Assembly: GCA_005473895.2 (NCBI GenBank)
Contig: SRJI02000010.1
Coordinates: 61,288 to 125,287 of the forward strand
Source of the DNA: Carideicomes alvinocaridis
GTDB lineage: Bacteria > Pseudomonadota > Alphaproteobacteria > Rhodobacterales > Rhodobacteraceae
Length of the DNA: 64,000 nucleotides
Direction: 5' to 3'
This document shows, piece by piece, positions 52,134-59,984 of this stretch. The position numbers were made by a program, and so were the translations under genes. The notes beneath the pieces were generated by a model. That model saw nothing but the letters and a program-made list of their open reading frames with translations. It had not been told where the DNA came from and searched no databases. Position 1 is the stretch's first letter. Every line of letters starts with the position of its first letter.

Positions 52134-52612
52134 GGACCAGTCCGGTGTGCTTGCTGGATCTTCGGCCCAACGAGGAGCAATCCGACGCCACATACCACAA
52201 ACACATCGGCTATGTTGAAGGCGGGCCAATGGGCGGTGCTCACATAGAAATCGAGGAAATCCGTGACCCCCTGAAAACGCAGGCGATCCGTTACGTTGCC
52301 GAAAGCGCCTCCTATGATCGCGCCGTATGCGACGGCTTCGACTCTGTTGGCAGCTTGACACATCATGAACGTGAACCAGACGCAGACGGCAAAGGCCAGC
52401 GCCGCCAGGACCCACCATGGTGTGCCGCTGAGAAGGCCGAAGGTCACGCCGTCATTACGAAAGTACGTGAGATTGAACCCAGGTACGATCGGGAAGCCAT
52501 TGCGCAGGGCTTCCGCATTGGCAACCACGATGGCTTTTGTGATCTGATCTACGGCGAAAGAAATGAATATGGCAAGCGTGCCGATTGCTAACGTTTTCAT
52601 TTCGGCAGACAT
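52130..52612 (-). CDS. lspA: Lipoprotein signal peptidase II
   Basis: A 160-aa membrane aspartyl protease with four helices. Family motifs: FAVDQITKAIV, LTYFRNDGVTFGLL, GNVTDRLRFQGVTDFLDFYV and WPAFNIADVFVVCG. The catalytic Asp residues are about 118 and 136. It cleaves prolipoproteins after lipid attachment. The gene lies four bases after the ZIP gene and overlaps lnt. Lgt, the first enzyme of the pathway, is not in the window. Likely clients nearby are the SCO lipoprotein, the 95-aa lipoprotein and TrbG. Confidence 0.93.
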   Translation of the reverse strand: MSAEMKTLAIGTLAIFISFAVDQITKAIVVANAEALRNGFPIVPGFNLTYFRNDGVTFGLLSGTPWWVLAALAFAVCVWFTFMMCQAANRVEAVAYGAIIGGAFGNVTDRLRFQGVTDFLDFYVSTAHWPAFNIADVFVVCGVGLLLVGPKIQQAHRTGP

Positions 52613-52616
52613 CGCC

Positions 52617-53399
52617 TCACCTTAGCCTAGCGTCGAGAAAAAGCATTATGACCAAGCCAATTGCCAGGCCGAGGACTGCTCTGTTTTGGCGCCCTTTTCG
52701 GTGGCTACTAGGGATGATCTCATGGCTGCTAACAAAGAGTGTTGCGCCCGCCGCGAGAGCCACGCCCCATTGAAGATAGCCTACCGAAGAATTAATCATG
52801 GCAGCACCAAAAAGGCCGCCAACCGGTTCGATGAGCCCGGTCAAAGCAGCGATTAACCAAGCGTGATGCTTAGAATACCCCTCTCCGAGGAGTGCGGCTG
52901 CCACCGCTAGCCCTTCAGCCGCGTTCTGCAATCCAATTCCAATACCGAGCGGTATACCGCCCGACATCCCATCGGCCGCAATCCCAATTCCCAATGCAAA
53001 CCCTTCGGGGAAATTATGGACTGTGATCGCGAAGATAAAGATCCAGACACGGCAAAGCGTTGCGCCATCAGATGTTTTGGAGTGCGGATTTAGCCGCTCG
53101 CTGGGTATCCTTTGGTTTATCTGGGCTACTTCACTCAAGCCAAGAAAGACGGCGAAGCAGACTATAGCGGCAGGGGCAGCGCCATATTCGAACAATCCTT
53201 TGGCTCCGTCTAGGGCCAGAAAAGTCATGGATACTAGTAGGGTCGCGAGCATTACGCCTACTGAAACGCAGAGAACGGAGTCGCGCATCGATCTGGAAGG
53301 AATATGTCCGCACAGGACTGGAGCCGCCCCAAGGGCTGTCAGCATACAGGTGGCAAAGCTTCCGAGAAAGCTGAGCACTACCGGGGGAGACGTTTCCAT
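52617..53399 (-). CDS. ZIP-family metal transporter, 260 aa
   Basis: Eight hydrophobic segments with the ZIP metal-site motifs HNFPEGFALG (fourth helix) and LQNAAEGLAVAAALL, GLIEPVGG (fifth), and a HEIIP near the C-terminus. The length and motifs place it near the ZupT/GufA types, which move Zn(II) and other divalent cations, usually inward. It sits between DUF411 and lspA in the MerR-linked operon, an odd place for an importer beside metal-export genes. Confidence 0.88.
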   Translation of the reverse strand: METSPPVVLSFLGSFATCMLTALGAAPVLCGHIPSRSMRDSVLCVSVGVMLATLLVSMTFLALDGAKGLFEYGAAPAAIVCFAVFLGLSEVAQINQRIPSERLNPHSKTSDGATLCRVWIFIFAITVHNFPEGFALGIGIAADGMSGGIPLGIGIGLQNAAEGLAVAAALLGEGYSKHHAWLIAALTGLIEPVGGLFGAAMINSSVGYLQWGVALAAGATLFVSSHEIIPSSHRKGRQNRAVLGLAIGLVIMLFLDARLR

Positions 53400-53411
53400 T
53401 TCGGAGCTTGC

Positions 53412-53867
53412 TCACCCTTCTGGATAACTCGCATAGATCTCGGTCGATCCGTCCTGCCGGATGAGAAAGACATCGTAGGCTTCCCGGTCTTCCTCGGGGC
53501 CCATGCCCGGTGAACCGTAAGGCATGCCGGGCACCGCAAGACCGATTGCATCAGGGCGTTCATCGAGAAGACGACGGATGTCGGAGGCCGGTACATGCCC
53601 TTCGATCACATAACCGTCCACTAGGCCAGTATGGCAGGAGACCATGCGCTGCGGCACACCCATCTCGAGCTTGAAACGAACAAGCAGCCCGCCAAACACG
53701 TCCTCGCCGGTGGGCGCAAAACCGTTCTCTTTGAGATGGTTCATCCACGACAGGCAGCAACCGCAGCCGTTCGTCTTGCGAACCTCGATTGGTGTAACTT
53801 CCGCGATCGCCTGGGCAGCCGGAAGCAGTGAGATTGCGAGAACAAGTGTATGTTTCAGTCGTTTCAT
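53412..53867 (-). CDS. DUF411 periplasmic metal-binding protein, 151 aa
   Basis: The signal peptide (residues 1-22) is followed by the DUF411 fold: TNGCGCCLSWMNHL (Cys35, 37, 38), VSCHTGLVDGYVIEGHVPA and GLAVPGMPYGSPGM. DUF411 (CopG-like) proteins are periplasmic and linked with copper resistance, probably binding metal through Cys, His and Met. It lies three bases after the M23 gene. Confidence 0.9.
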   Translation of the reverse strand: MKRLKHTLVLAISLLPAAQAIAEVTPIEVRKTNGCGCCLSWMNHLKENGFAPTGEDVFGGLLVRFKLEMGVPQRMVSCHTGLVDGYVIEGHVPASDIRRLLDERPDAIGLAVPGMPYGSPGMGPEEDREAYDVFLIRQDGSTEIYASYPEG

Positions 53868-53870
53868 GGA

Positions 53871-55244
53871 TCATAGGCTTTCAGTTGTTTGCAGGGCGAT
53901 CTCGCGGTCCAGGCTGGCGGCCATAAGGGCGCGTGCCTCAGCAAGTCGCGACAACGCGGTGTCATCCGTCTGGCGCTCTGTTGCACTGGCGAGACGTTCA
54001 TCGGTGAGAGGATCTGTTGGGCGACCTTCGACGAGAACCTCGTAGTGAAGATTGGGCCCAGTTGCCGTACCCGTGGCGCCGACGCGACCAATCATGTCCC
54101 CCGCCGCCACGCGCTGGCCTTGAGTTAGCTCGTCGGGGGTCGAGCTGAGATGTGCGTATCTCGTCATGGTGTCCGAGCCGTGAGAGAGTTCGACGACGCG
54201 GCCGTACCCATTCCGCCAGCCGATGAAGCTGATTTGACCGGGGGCTGTCGCATGGACCGGAGTTCCACCCGCCGCCGCGAAGTCGACTCCAGTGTGCATT
54301 CGAACATTGCCATAGACCGGGTGTGTGCGACGTCCAAACACAGAACTGAGGCGCGCACCTTCGACCGGTTGTGCAAAGACCCGCAAGACCTCACCATCCA
54401 CATAGATCGTCGCCTGACCGCTTCCGCTATCCGGCCAGACGATTTCGTAGAGGGCTCCGCCGATCTCCAGAGCAGCGAATGCCAGGTCAGGCTGCCCGAT
54501 TCTTTCGTTTCCAAGCCGGGCCTCTCTCCAAAGAAGTTGCAGTTTTTCGCCGCCCGACATGTCACGACGGAAATCCACAGTTCCGCCTAGCATTTGCGCA
54601 AGGTCCACGGCAAACCGGGCGGGCATGTCGGCCTCTTCGAGGGCGGCGAAGAGTGAACTGCCGATCACCGCCTCACCCGCGAGGGTTACGATTTCGGGTT
54701 CAGGTGAAACGACTGATGTAGACAGCTCTTCACCGAAGGTGGCCTCAATCCGAACACCGTCTCCGACGGTAAGCGATACCGAGCGCGCAGCGCCATCTGC
54801 GGTCGAGATGAGGGTGATGGAATGTCCGGGCCGAAGGCGCCGCAGGTCATATTCAGCACCGATTGCCAGGGCGACTTCTGCCCGGGTGTTTGCCGCGAGG
54901 CCGGCCTCCGCCAGGATTGCATCGAGGGTTTCGCCAGGCGCGATTTCGCGCGACCATCTCGTCAGAACGGGTTCAATCTCCGGCAATGCAGTGTCGCTGG
55001 CCGCGATCTCCTGCAGGAGCGGCAAGGGTTTGAATTCAGGAATTCTTTCGATACCTGGCTGTCCCTGTGTCGGAAAGGCGGCTTCCAAAACCATGGGAAC
55101 TTGCAACGCCGGCGGAGACCACGCGCTAGCTGCGGCGAGCGCCGGAGGAACCGGATCGCTCGGCCATTCCCAGGATAATGCAAGTCCCCCAGCGGACAAT
55201 GCCGCTAAGCCTGTGAAACTTGCCGCGAATATTCCAAACTTCAT
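53871..55244 (-). CDS. M23-family metallopeptidase, 457 aa
   Basis: A signal-anchor (residues 5-25) is followed by an OapA/LysM-like N-terminal region (about 90-290) and a C-terminal LytM domain: HTGVDFAAAGGTPVHATAPG, the YAHLS strand and the metal-binding LHYEV. M23 enzymes cut peptidoglycan cross-links or activate amidases. It lies within the SCO-dsb gene train, 9 bases after the SCO stop. Peptidoglycan remodelling may support assembly of envelope complexes. Confidence 0.88.
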   Translation of the reverse strand: MKFGIFAASFTGLAALSAGGLALSWEWPSDPVPPALAAASAWSPPALQVPMVLEAAFPTQGQPGIERIPEFKPLPLLQEIAASDTALPEIEPVLTRWSREIAPGETLDAILAEAGLAANTRAEVALAIGAEYDLRRLRPGHSITLISTADGAARSVSLTVGDGVRIEATFGEELSTSVVSPEPEIVTLAGEAVIGSSLFAALEEADMPARFAVDLAQMLGGTVDFRRDMSGGEKLQLLWREARLGNERIGQPDLAFAALEIGGALYEIVWPDSGSGQATIYVDGEVLRVFAQPVEGARLSSVFGRRTHPVYGNVRMHTGVDFAAAGGTPVHATAPGQISFIGWRNGYGRVVELSHGSDTMTRYAHLSSTPDELTQGQRVAAGDMIGRVGATGTATGPNLHYEVLVEGRPTDPLTDERLASATERQTDDTALSRLAEARALMAASLDREIALQTTESL

Positions 55245-55253
55245 GTTGTCCCC

Positions 55254-55868
55254 CTAAGTTTCTTCTTCAAGTGCACGCCGAATTTTCGGCACGGCGAATT
55301 CTCTTGGTTCGTGATTGTCGATCATGGAGACGAACCGGCCCGAACGAGCGAACAGGTAGACACTCGCGGTGTGGTTCATCGTGTAATCGCCGCTTTCGGT
55401 CGGTACGCGCTCGTAACTTGCACGGAAACCGCGCACGACTTGTGCGATCTGCTCTTCGGACCCGGTCCATCCGCGGATAGCTGAATGGAAATAGCTGACA
55501 TACTCTTCCATCGTTTCGACAGTGTCTCGCGCAGGATCGACGGTGATAAAGACCACATTCATTTCCGTGGCGTCGTCGCCCAGGTCGTCCAGCCAGCCCG
55601 AGATGTCCGAAAGCGTGGTCGGGCAGACGTCCGGGCAGTAAGTAAAGCCGAAGAACACCATTGAAGGGCGCCCGATCAGGGTTTCCGGCCCGACCTCGTT
55701 GCCCTCGTGGTCGGTTAGGCGGAAGCTCATAGCGGACAGCGGCAGGGGAAGCGGACCCTCGGGCTCTGGTGCGCCTGGCCCGTCCACTCGCCACCAACCT
55801 ACGAAAAGCGCGAGAACAAGTGCCCCAACGCCCGCAGTACAATAACTCAAGATTGCCCGTCGCCGCAT
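55254..55868 (-). CDS. SCO1/SenC-family copper chaperone, 204 aa
   Basis: A membrane anchor (residues 8-26) and a thioredoxin-like SCO domain with FTYCPDVCP (Cys78, Cys82), VFITVDPARD and the His ligand in YTMNHTASVYLF. The start overlaps the PCuAC stop by one base. Unlike the SCO protein at 39962 it has no lipobox, and it is closer to the copy at 57446. Confidence 0.9.
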   Translation of the reverse strand: MRRRAILSYCTAGVGALVLALFVGWWRVDGPGAPEPEGPLPLPLSAMSFRLTDHEGNEVGPETLIGRPSMVFFGFTYCPDVCPTTLSDISGWLDDLGDDATEMNVVFITVDPARDTVETMEEYVSYFHSAIRGWTGSEEQIAQVVRGFRASYERVPTESGDYTMNHTASVYLFARSGRFVSMIDNHEPREFAVPKIRRALEEET

Positions 55869-56335
55869 CAGCTTCGAGGACCGGTGGCCGCGATACCTCT
55901 TACACTTACAGCGACCGGAATCCGACCGCCGTCGTCGAAGATTAATTCGAGCTTTATTCTGCTGCCTTCCAGCATCGGCTCTTTCAATCCCATCAGCATG
56001 ATGTGCAAGCCACCCGGTTTCAGTTCGACCTCGCGACCTGGCGCAATGGAAAGGTCACCGACGTAGGCCATCGACGACACGCCATTTGCGTCGGTTGCGG
56101 TGCGGTGGACTTCCGCTCTATCTGCTATCTGGGTTTCGATCCCAACCAACGTGACGACCTTGCCCCCCGTATTTCTGATGGTGAGGTAGACGGCCCCAGG
56201 TCGGCTCATGCCGATTGACGCTCGTGCCCAGACATCATCAACCAGAATCTCTTGGGAATCTGCTTGGCTGGGCGCTGAGAAACCTGCAAAAATCACGATA
56301 GGAATCAATGCTGCAATGATAGTTCGTCTTTTCAT
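55868..56335 (-). CDS. PCuAC-type copper chaperone, 155 aa
   Basis: The start at 56335 has GGAAAG upstream; a longer frame runs into dsbA DNA and was not used. The signal peptide covers residues 1-25 (ending PSQA). The copper site is formed by Met43 in GMSRPGAVYL, His77, and His111 and Met113 in HIMLMG. PCuAC proteins carry Cu(I) in the periplasm and pass it to the CuA site of oxidase, often with SCO, which is the next gene. Confidence 0.9.
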   Translation of the reverse strand: MKRRTIIAALIPIVIFAGFSAPSQADSQEILVDDVWARASIGMSRPGAVYLTIRNTGGKVVTLVGIETQIADRAEVHRTATDANGVSSMAYVGDLSIAPGREVELKPGGLHIMLMGLKEPMLEGSRIKLELIFDDGGRIPVAVSVRGIAATGPRS

Positions 56336-56361
56336 AAGCGCTTTCCGATCGTCATATGTAT

Positions 56362-57021
56362 TCAGCTCCGCGCGGCGGCCACTTCGGCCGCAACAACGCG
56401 TCGCAGTTCGGCCTCCCCGAACGGGTTCAGCGGGCGGCCGTTCACGAAGAAGGTTGGTGTCTGGCTTACGCCCATGGCTTCGACATCCGCGCGATCTTGG
56501 TTGAGAACGGCCGTCGTCCCTGGAAAGAGCAACTGGTCGCGCGCCTCCTCGACGGCCAGTCCGGCGGAGGCGGCGATATCGAGGATCAGACCCGGTTCTG
56601 GCGCCCCATGAGAGGCCCAACGCGGCTGCTCGCGCAGGACGGCTTCGAGCACGGGTTCGAAGACGTCCTGCATGCGAGCCGCCTCGAGCACCCGGATGGC
56701 CTCTTCTGACGCCTCACCATGGAATGGCGTGTAACGGATCACCACGCGCACGGTGTCGCCGTGTTCGGACATGATGTTCTTGACCACCGGATAAAAGGCC
56801 CGACAAGCCTCGCAGGCCGGGTCGAAGAATTCGACAATCGTTACAGGTGCGGTTTCCGACCCGAGGATCGGCGAGTAGGACCGGATCAGCGCATCGGACA
56901 GTTCCGGCGCGACGGCCTCTCCCACGGGGGCCGGAGAAGGGCGGGTCACATACCAGGATGCTGCGCCAAACCCTGCTAGACCAAAGGTGAGCACGGAGAG
57001 GATCAGGGCACGTCTGTTCAT
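56362..57021 (-). CDS. DsbA-family thiol-disulfide oxidoreductase, 219 aa
   Basis: Signal-anchor at residues 5-24; the thioredoxin fold has the active site FFDPACEAC (Cys70, Cys73) and the cis-Pro loop SQTPTFFVNGR. It acts in the periplasm, oxidising or isomerising cysteines. The start overlaps the dsbB stop by ATGA. CEAC is not the classic CPHC, so the redox potential may differ. Confidence 0.88.
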   Translation of the reverse strand: MNRRALILSVLTFGLAGFGAASWYVTRPSPAPVGEAVAPELSDALIRSYSPILGSETAPVTIVEFFDPACEACRAFYPVVKNIMSEHGDTVRVVIRYTPFHGEASEEAIRVLEAARMQDVFEPVLEAVLREQPRWASHGAPEPGLILDIAASAGLAVEEARDQLLFPGTTAVLNQDRADVEAMGVSQTPTFFVNGRPLNPFGEAELRRVVAAEVAAARS

Positions 57022-57440
57022 TCTTGCGGTTCCTTCAGGGAGAGGGCGGAGAGCGCTCCAATCACGGTGAAGGCGACCAAAGCCATCAGCGGAATCGGAA
57101 TTCCGAAGACCAGCTGGTTGTCGTCGGTGCAGGAGGGGCCGGTCGCGGTGCAGGGCTGAATTTGCTCGGGGACCAGGCCCGCATAGAGGCCCAAATGCCA
57201 GACCGCCACGGCCGCGCCGCCTAAGGCGAGCGCGATCCCGTAGCGCCCGACGCCATGGTCACTCCACCACAGCCCGAGCCCGAGGATGATCGCCAGCGGA
57301 AACATGAAGGCGCGTTGAAACCAGCAGAGCAGACAGGGCGATTGGCCGAGCACTTCGCCGATGAAAAGAACCGCCAACGAGGCGGACGTGGCGACGGTCC
57401 AGGCCAGCCCGATGGCCATGTCTCCGGGAATGCGTTTCAT
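57018..57440 (-). CDS. DsbB-family disulfide bond formation protein, 140 aa
   Basis: Four membrane helices with the quinone-linked pair SPCLLCW (Cys36, Cys39) and a second periplasmic pair in QPCTATGPSCTDD (near residues 97 and 104). It would re-oxidise the DsbA-like partner. The gene is five bases after the SCO stop. Together they keep SCO, PCuAC and DUF411 cysteines in the proper redox state, by inference. Confidence 0.88.
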   Translation of the reverse strand: MKRIPGDMAIGLAWTVATSASLAVLFIGEVLGQSPCLLCWFQRAFMFPLAIILGLGLWWSDHGVGRYGIALALGGAAVAVWHLGLYAGLVPEQIQPCTATGPSCTDDNQLVFGIPIPLMALVAFTVIGALSALSLKEPQE

Positions 57441-57445
57441 GTCGG

Positions 57446-58048
57446 TCAGATCCTTTCCTGCAGATCAGCAAGGATCTCTTCAGCGGACGTGCCGTAGGGC
57501 CACGAGGTTGAGTAACCCGCCTGTGGGTCAAATAGGAACAAGTTCGAGGTATGGCTCATTGTGTAGCCCCCCGGAGCGGATGCCTCCTCGTTCCTTTCAA
57601 AAAATATGGGGAAGCTATCAGATATCGCAGCCATCTGGTTAGCCGTGCCAGTCAGACCAATTATACCTGCTTCGAATTGCTCCACGTATTGGGAGAGTAC
57701 CATCGGACTATCACGTTCGGGGTCTATTGTAATGAAAATGGGCTGGACCTTTTCTGCCTCGCCGCGCAGTCCCTCCATTACGGCGGCGACCTCGGAGAGT
57801 GTTGTCGGACAAATGTCCGGGCAATTTGTGAATCCGAAGAAAATCAGCATCCAGCGGCCGGAAAAGTCACGCTGTGTTTGGACCATGCCACGATGATCCG
57901 TCAGCTCGAATTCCGCGAAAAACGGGCTATCGTTGGCAGTCCGCTCGTTTTCGGAGACAGCGTCAGGCCGCAGTAGCAAACCGATGTACAGAAGTGCTGC
58001 CGTGGCCGCCATCGCCCACAGTATTTTCTGGAAGTTGGAAAGATTCAC
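57446..58048 (-). CDS. SCO1/SenC-family copper chaperone, first gene of the train, 200 aa
   Basis: A membrane anchor (residues 9-27) and an SCO domain with FTNCPDICP (Cys76, Cys80), IFITIDPERD and the His in YTMSHTSNLFLF. It is the first gene after the MerR-type promoter at 58085-58115, with 37 bp between the -10 box and the start. The following ten genes are spaced by overlaps or short gaps, so it probably heads an eleven-gene operon to 50389. Confidence 0.9.
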   Translation of the reverse strand: MNLSNFQKILWAMAATAALLYIGLLLRPDAVSENERTANDSPFFAEFELTDHRGMVQTQRDFSGRWMLIFFGFTNCPDICPTTLSEVAAVMEGLRGEAEKVQPIFITIDPERDSPMVLSQYVEQFEAGIIGLTGTANQMAAISDSFPIFFERNEEASAPGGYTMSHTSNLFLFDPQAGYSTSWPYGTSAEEILADLQERI

Positions 58049-58084
58049 ACTGCTTCGCCCGATTCCGATTGTTTGCTCGGGCTT

Positions 58085-58115
58085 CGTGTACGACCTCTAG
58101 CAGCTATAGCTTCAA
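58085..58115 (-). promoter_or_regulatory. MerR-type promoter of the SCO-dsb operon
   Basis: On the minus strand: -35 TTGAAG (58115-58110), a 19-bp spacer holding the dyad CTATAGCTGCTAGAG (58109-58095) and -10 TACACG (58090-58085). The first nine bases (TTGAAGCTA) are identical to those of the ATPase promoter. Confidence 0.7.
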
Positions 58116-58170
58116 GCCAAGATGACGTCGAAAGGATCAGCTTCACTGAACTGTGAATGACGGTTCAGAC

Positions 58171-58207
58171 TTGTCTTCGATCTGGCGCAAAGCTACACTG
58201 GCTGTAG
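58171..58207 (+). promoter_or_regulatory. Promoter and dyad of the merR-type gene
   Basis: TTGTCT (58171-58176) and TACACT (58194-58199) are separated by 17 bp, a standard sigma-70 promoter. The dyad CTACACTGGCTGTAG (58193-58207) covers the -10 box. This fits auto-repression by the MerR-type protein. Confidence 0.6.
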
Positions 58208-58224
58208 GTATGAGGTCGGGTAAG

Positions 58225-58653
58225 ATGCTGACAATTGGAGCGATGGCGAGAAAAACCGGGACAAAGGTCCAGACGATCCGCTACTACGAGCAGATAGGGT
58301 TGATGCCCGAGCCAGGCAGAACCGAAGGCGGTCAACGCCGCTACGGAGATGCTGAACTAGATAGGCTGTCATTTGTTCGACACGCTCGGCAACTGGGTTT
58401 CTCGCTTGACGCTATTCGTGAACTTCTGAATTTGAGCGACAATCCTGGGACATCCTGCGCCGACGCTGATGCCATTGCGCGTCGGCAGCTTAAGCAAGTG
58501 GAGCAACGGTTGAGCCGACTAGAGGCGCTCCGTACCGAGCTGGAACGAATGGTTCATGAGTGCAGTGGTGGACGAACCGCCGATTGCCGTGTCCTTGAGG
58601 TGTTGCGTGACCACTCCGAATGCCTCACCGAGCACGACGAAGTTGGTCTTTGA
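58225..58653 (+). CDS. ZntR/CadR-like MerR-family metal regulator, 142 aa
   Basis: The N-terminal HTH (residues 2-40) reads TIGAMARKTGTKVQTIRYYE, followed by the MerR wing and a long dimer helix. Metal-site cysteines match the Zn/Cd/Pb group: Cys78 at the dimer-helix start, and Cys113 and Cys121 in CSGGRTADCRVLEVL, with an extra Cys133. The ATG at 58225 has GAGG upstream; an ATG at 58210 is possible. It is divergent from the SCO-dsb operon and is the likely ligand of five shared 15-bp dyads in the cargo. Confidence 0.88.
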   Translation: MLTIGAMARKTGTKVQTIRYYEQIGLMPEPGRTEGGQRRYGDAELDRLSFVRHARQLGFSLDAIRELLNLSDNPGTSCADADAIARRQLKQVEQRLSRLEALRTELERMVHECSGGRTADCRVLEVLRDHSECLTEHDEVGL

Positions 58654-58794
58654 ACGGCTCAAATCCGGCTTGTGATGAAGGCTTAGAAAGCTTGTCGGGA
58701 TCGTTGGGCGTCAGTTCCGATAATTCGGATCAGAGTCTAGGTCATAGACCGTAATCGCGAAGTTCTGGGCGAGAGCTAAGGACTGGTCGGTGGA

Positions 58795-59865
58795 TCATTC
58801 GTTGCCGATGGCGAGTTGAATTCCAGGCCAGCTTGCATACTTGTCGCCGGTTTCGCGGATGTGTGTATAGCGTTTGAGGCTGACCCATGACCTGTGCCCA
58901 CTGACAGCTGCGACGTGGGGAATGTTCCAACCCATCTCAAACAAGCGCGAGATGCCCTCATGGCGTAGATCGTGGAAATGCAGATCGTCGATCCCGAGCA
59001 GCTTGCAAGCGCGGGTAAAGTTGGCCGTGATTGCGTCCGGAGAGTAGGGGAAGATCTCAGCTTTGCTGTTGCGCATGCTGTCGATGATCCGAATGGCCTC
59101 CTCGGGCAAATCGACCCAGGTATCGTTTCCGAGCTTTTCGCCGGGATGCTTCATGTCACGGACCAGGATGCGCTTGTGCTCGTTCTGGAAGTCATCCCAG
59201 GTGAGCCGGGTGATCTCTGCCTGTCGGCGCGTCGAGAAGAGAGCGAAAACGATCACCTTGTGCATGGGCATGGCTTGAGGTGTTCTCTGGCGCCGATCAA
59301 TGAAATGGGCCAGCAGCCGGTCGAGTTCATCGAGGGTGGGCCTGCGGTTACGCTGCGCGGAACGGGAGATGATCCCCATACGGCGCGCGACGGTGATCGC
59401 GTCTCTCATCTCCCGGTCATCCAGTCGGAAATCCCACATCGGTCGAGCTATGGCGAATATCGAGGCGAGATGGCTCGCGTAGTTCCCGACGGTTTGCGGT
59501 TGTCCGGGCAGAGACTGAAGGAACTCGATGACATCCTTCGACTTGACGGTGGAGCAGGGCAGATCGGCGATCGGGTAGGTGACGATGGTCCTGAGGACCT
59601 GGGCTTTTGTGCGACCGATGTCCTTCACGGCTTCTTCAGTATAGCGCTCGATCGCTTTGGACAGCGGAGGGTCGCATACGCTCAACTCTTCCAGCGCACC
59701 AGGTTTTGCTAGCTCTTTCTCGCGTTTCTTTATCCAGGCGGCCGCAGCTGGGCGTCTGTCAAAAGTCTTCGTCTCGTGATAGACGGTGCCCTCGCGCATC
59801 ACTCGTACACGTGCCCTGTAGCTGTGACTTCCATCCTTGCGTTTGCGTGTGGTGATCGAGCCCAT
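58795..59865 (-). CDS. Site-specific tyrosine recombinase (ICE integrase), 356 aa
   Basis: Catalytic residues are all visible: Arg214 in STRRQAEI, His298 and Arg301 in HDLRH, His324 in GHRSW and Tyr333 in KRYTH. The N-terminal arm-binding region (residues 1-60) reads GSITTRKRKDGSHSYRARVR. The ATG at 59865 follows GGGGAGA; the frame extends upstream across the att region without a ribosome site. It is encoded at the end of the element, pointing inward from dusA, as in other dusA-specific elements, and would catalyse integration and excision. Confidence 0.93.
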   Translation of the reverse strand: MGSITTRKRKDGSHSYRARVRVMREGTVYHETKTFDRRPAAAAWIKKREKELAKPGALEELSVCDPPLSKAIERYTEEAVKDIGRTKAQVLRTIVTYPIADLPCSTVKSKDVIEFLQSLPGQPQTVGNYASHLASIFAIARPMWDFRLDDREMRDAITVARRMGIISRSAQRNRRPTLDELDRLLAHFIDRRQRTPQAMPMHKVIVFALFSTRRQAEITRLTWDDFQNEHKRILVRDMKHPGEKLGNDTWVDLPEEAIRIIDSMRNSKAEIFPYSPDAITANFTRACKLLGIDDLHFHDLRHEGISRLFEMGWNIPHVAAVSGHRSWVSLKRYTHIRETGDKYASWPGIQLAIGNE

Positions 59866-59878
59866 GATGGTCTCCCCA

Positions 59879-59946
59879 TTTGGTCCACGAAATTGTATTT
59901 GGTCCACGGGACCAAATCCAGTGTCAAAATCGACGGGTTTGGTCCA
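59879..59946. repeat. TTTGGTCCA repeats between integrase gene and att site
   Basis: TTTGGTCCAC occurs at 59879-59888 and 59898-59907. GGACCAAA at 59909-59916 is inverted and forms a palindrome with the second copy. TTTGGTCCA recurs at 59938-59946. Four copies in 68 bp between int and the dusA junction are probable arm-type binding sites for the integrase or an operator for its gene. Confidence 0.6.
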
Positions 59947-59984
59947 TGATGAGCGGAAACGAGACGAACTGTAGGTGCCTGTAA

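Noticed and set aside
52134..52418. N-terminal extension of Lnt by 95 residues
   Set aside because: It lies inside lspA; the ATG at 52133 overlaps the lspA stop and matches normal Lnt N-termini.
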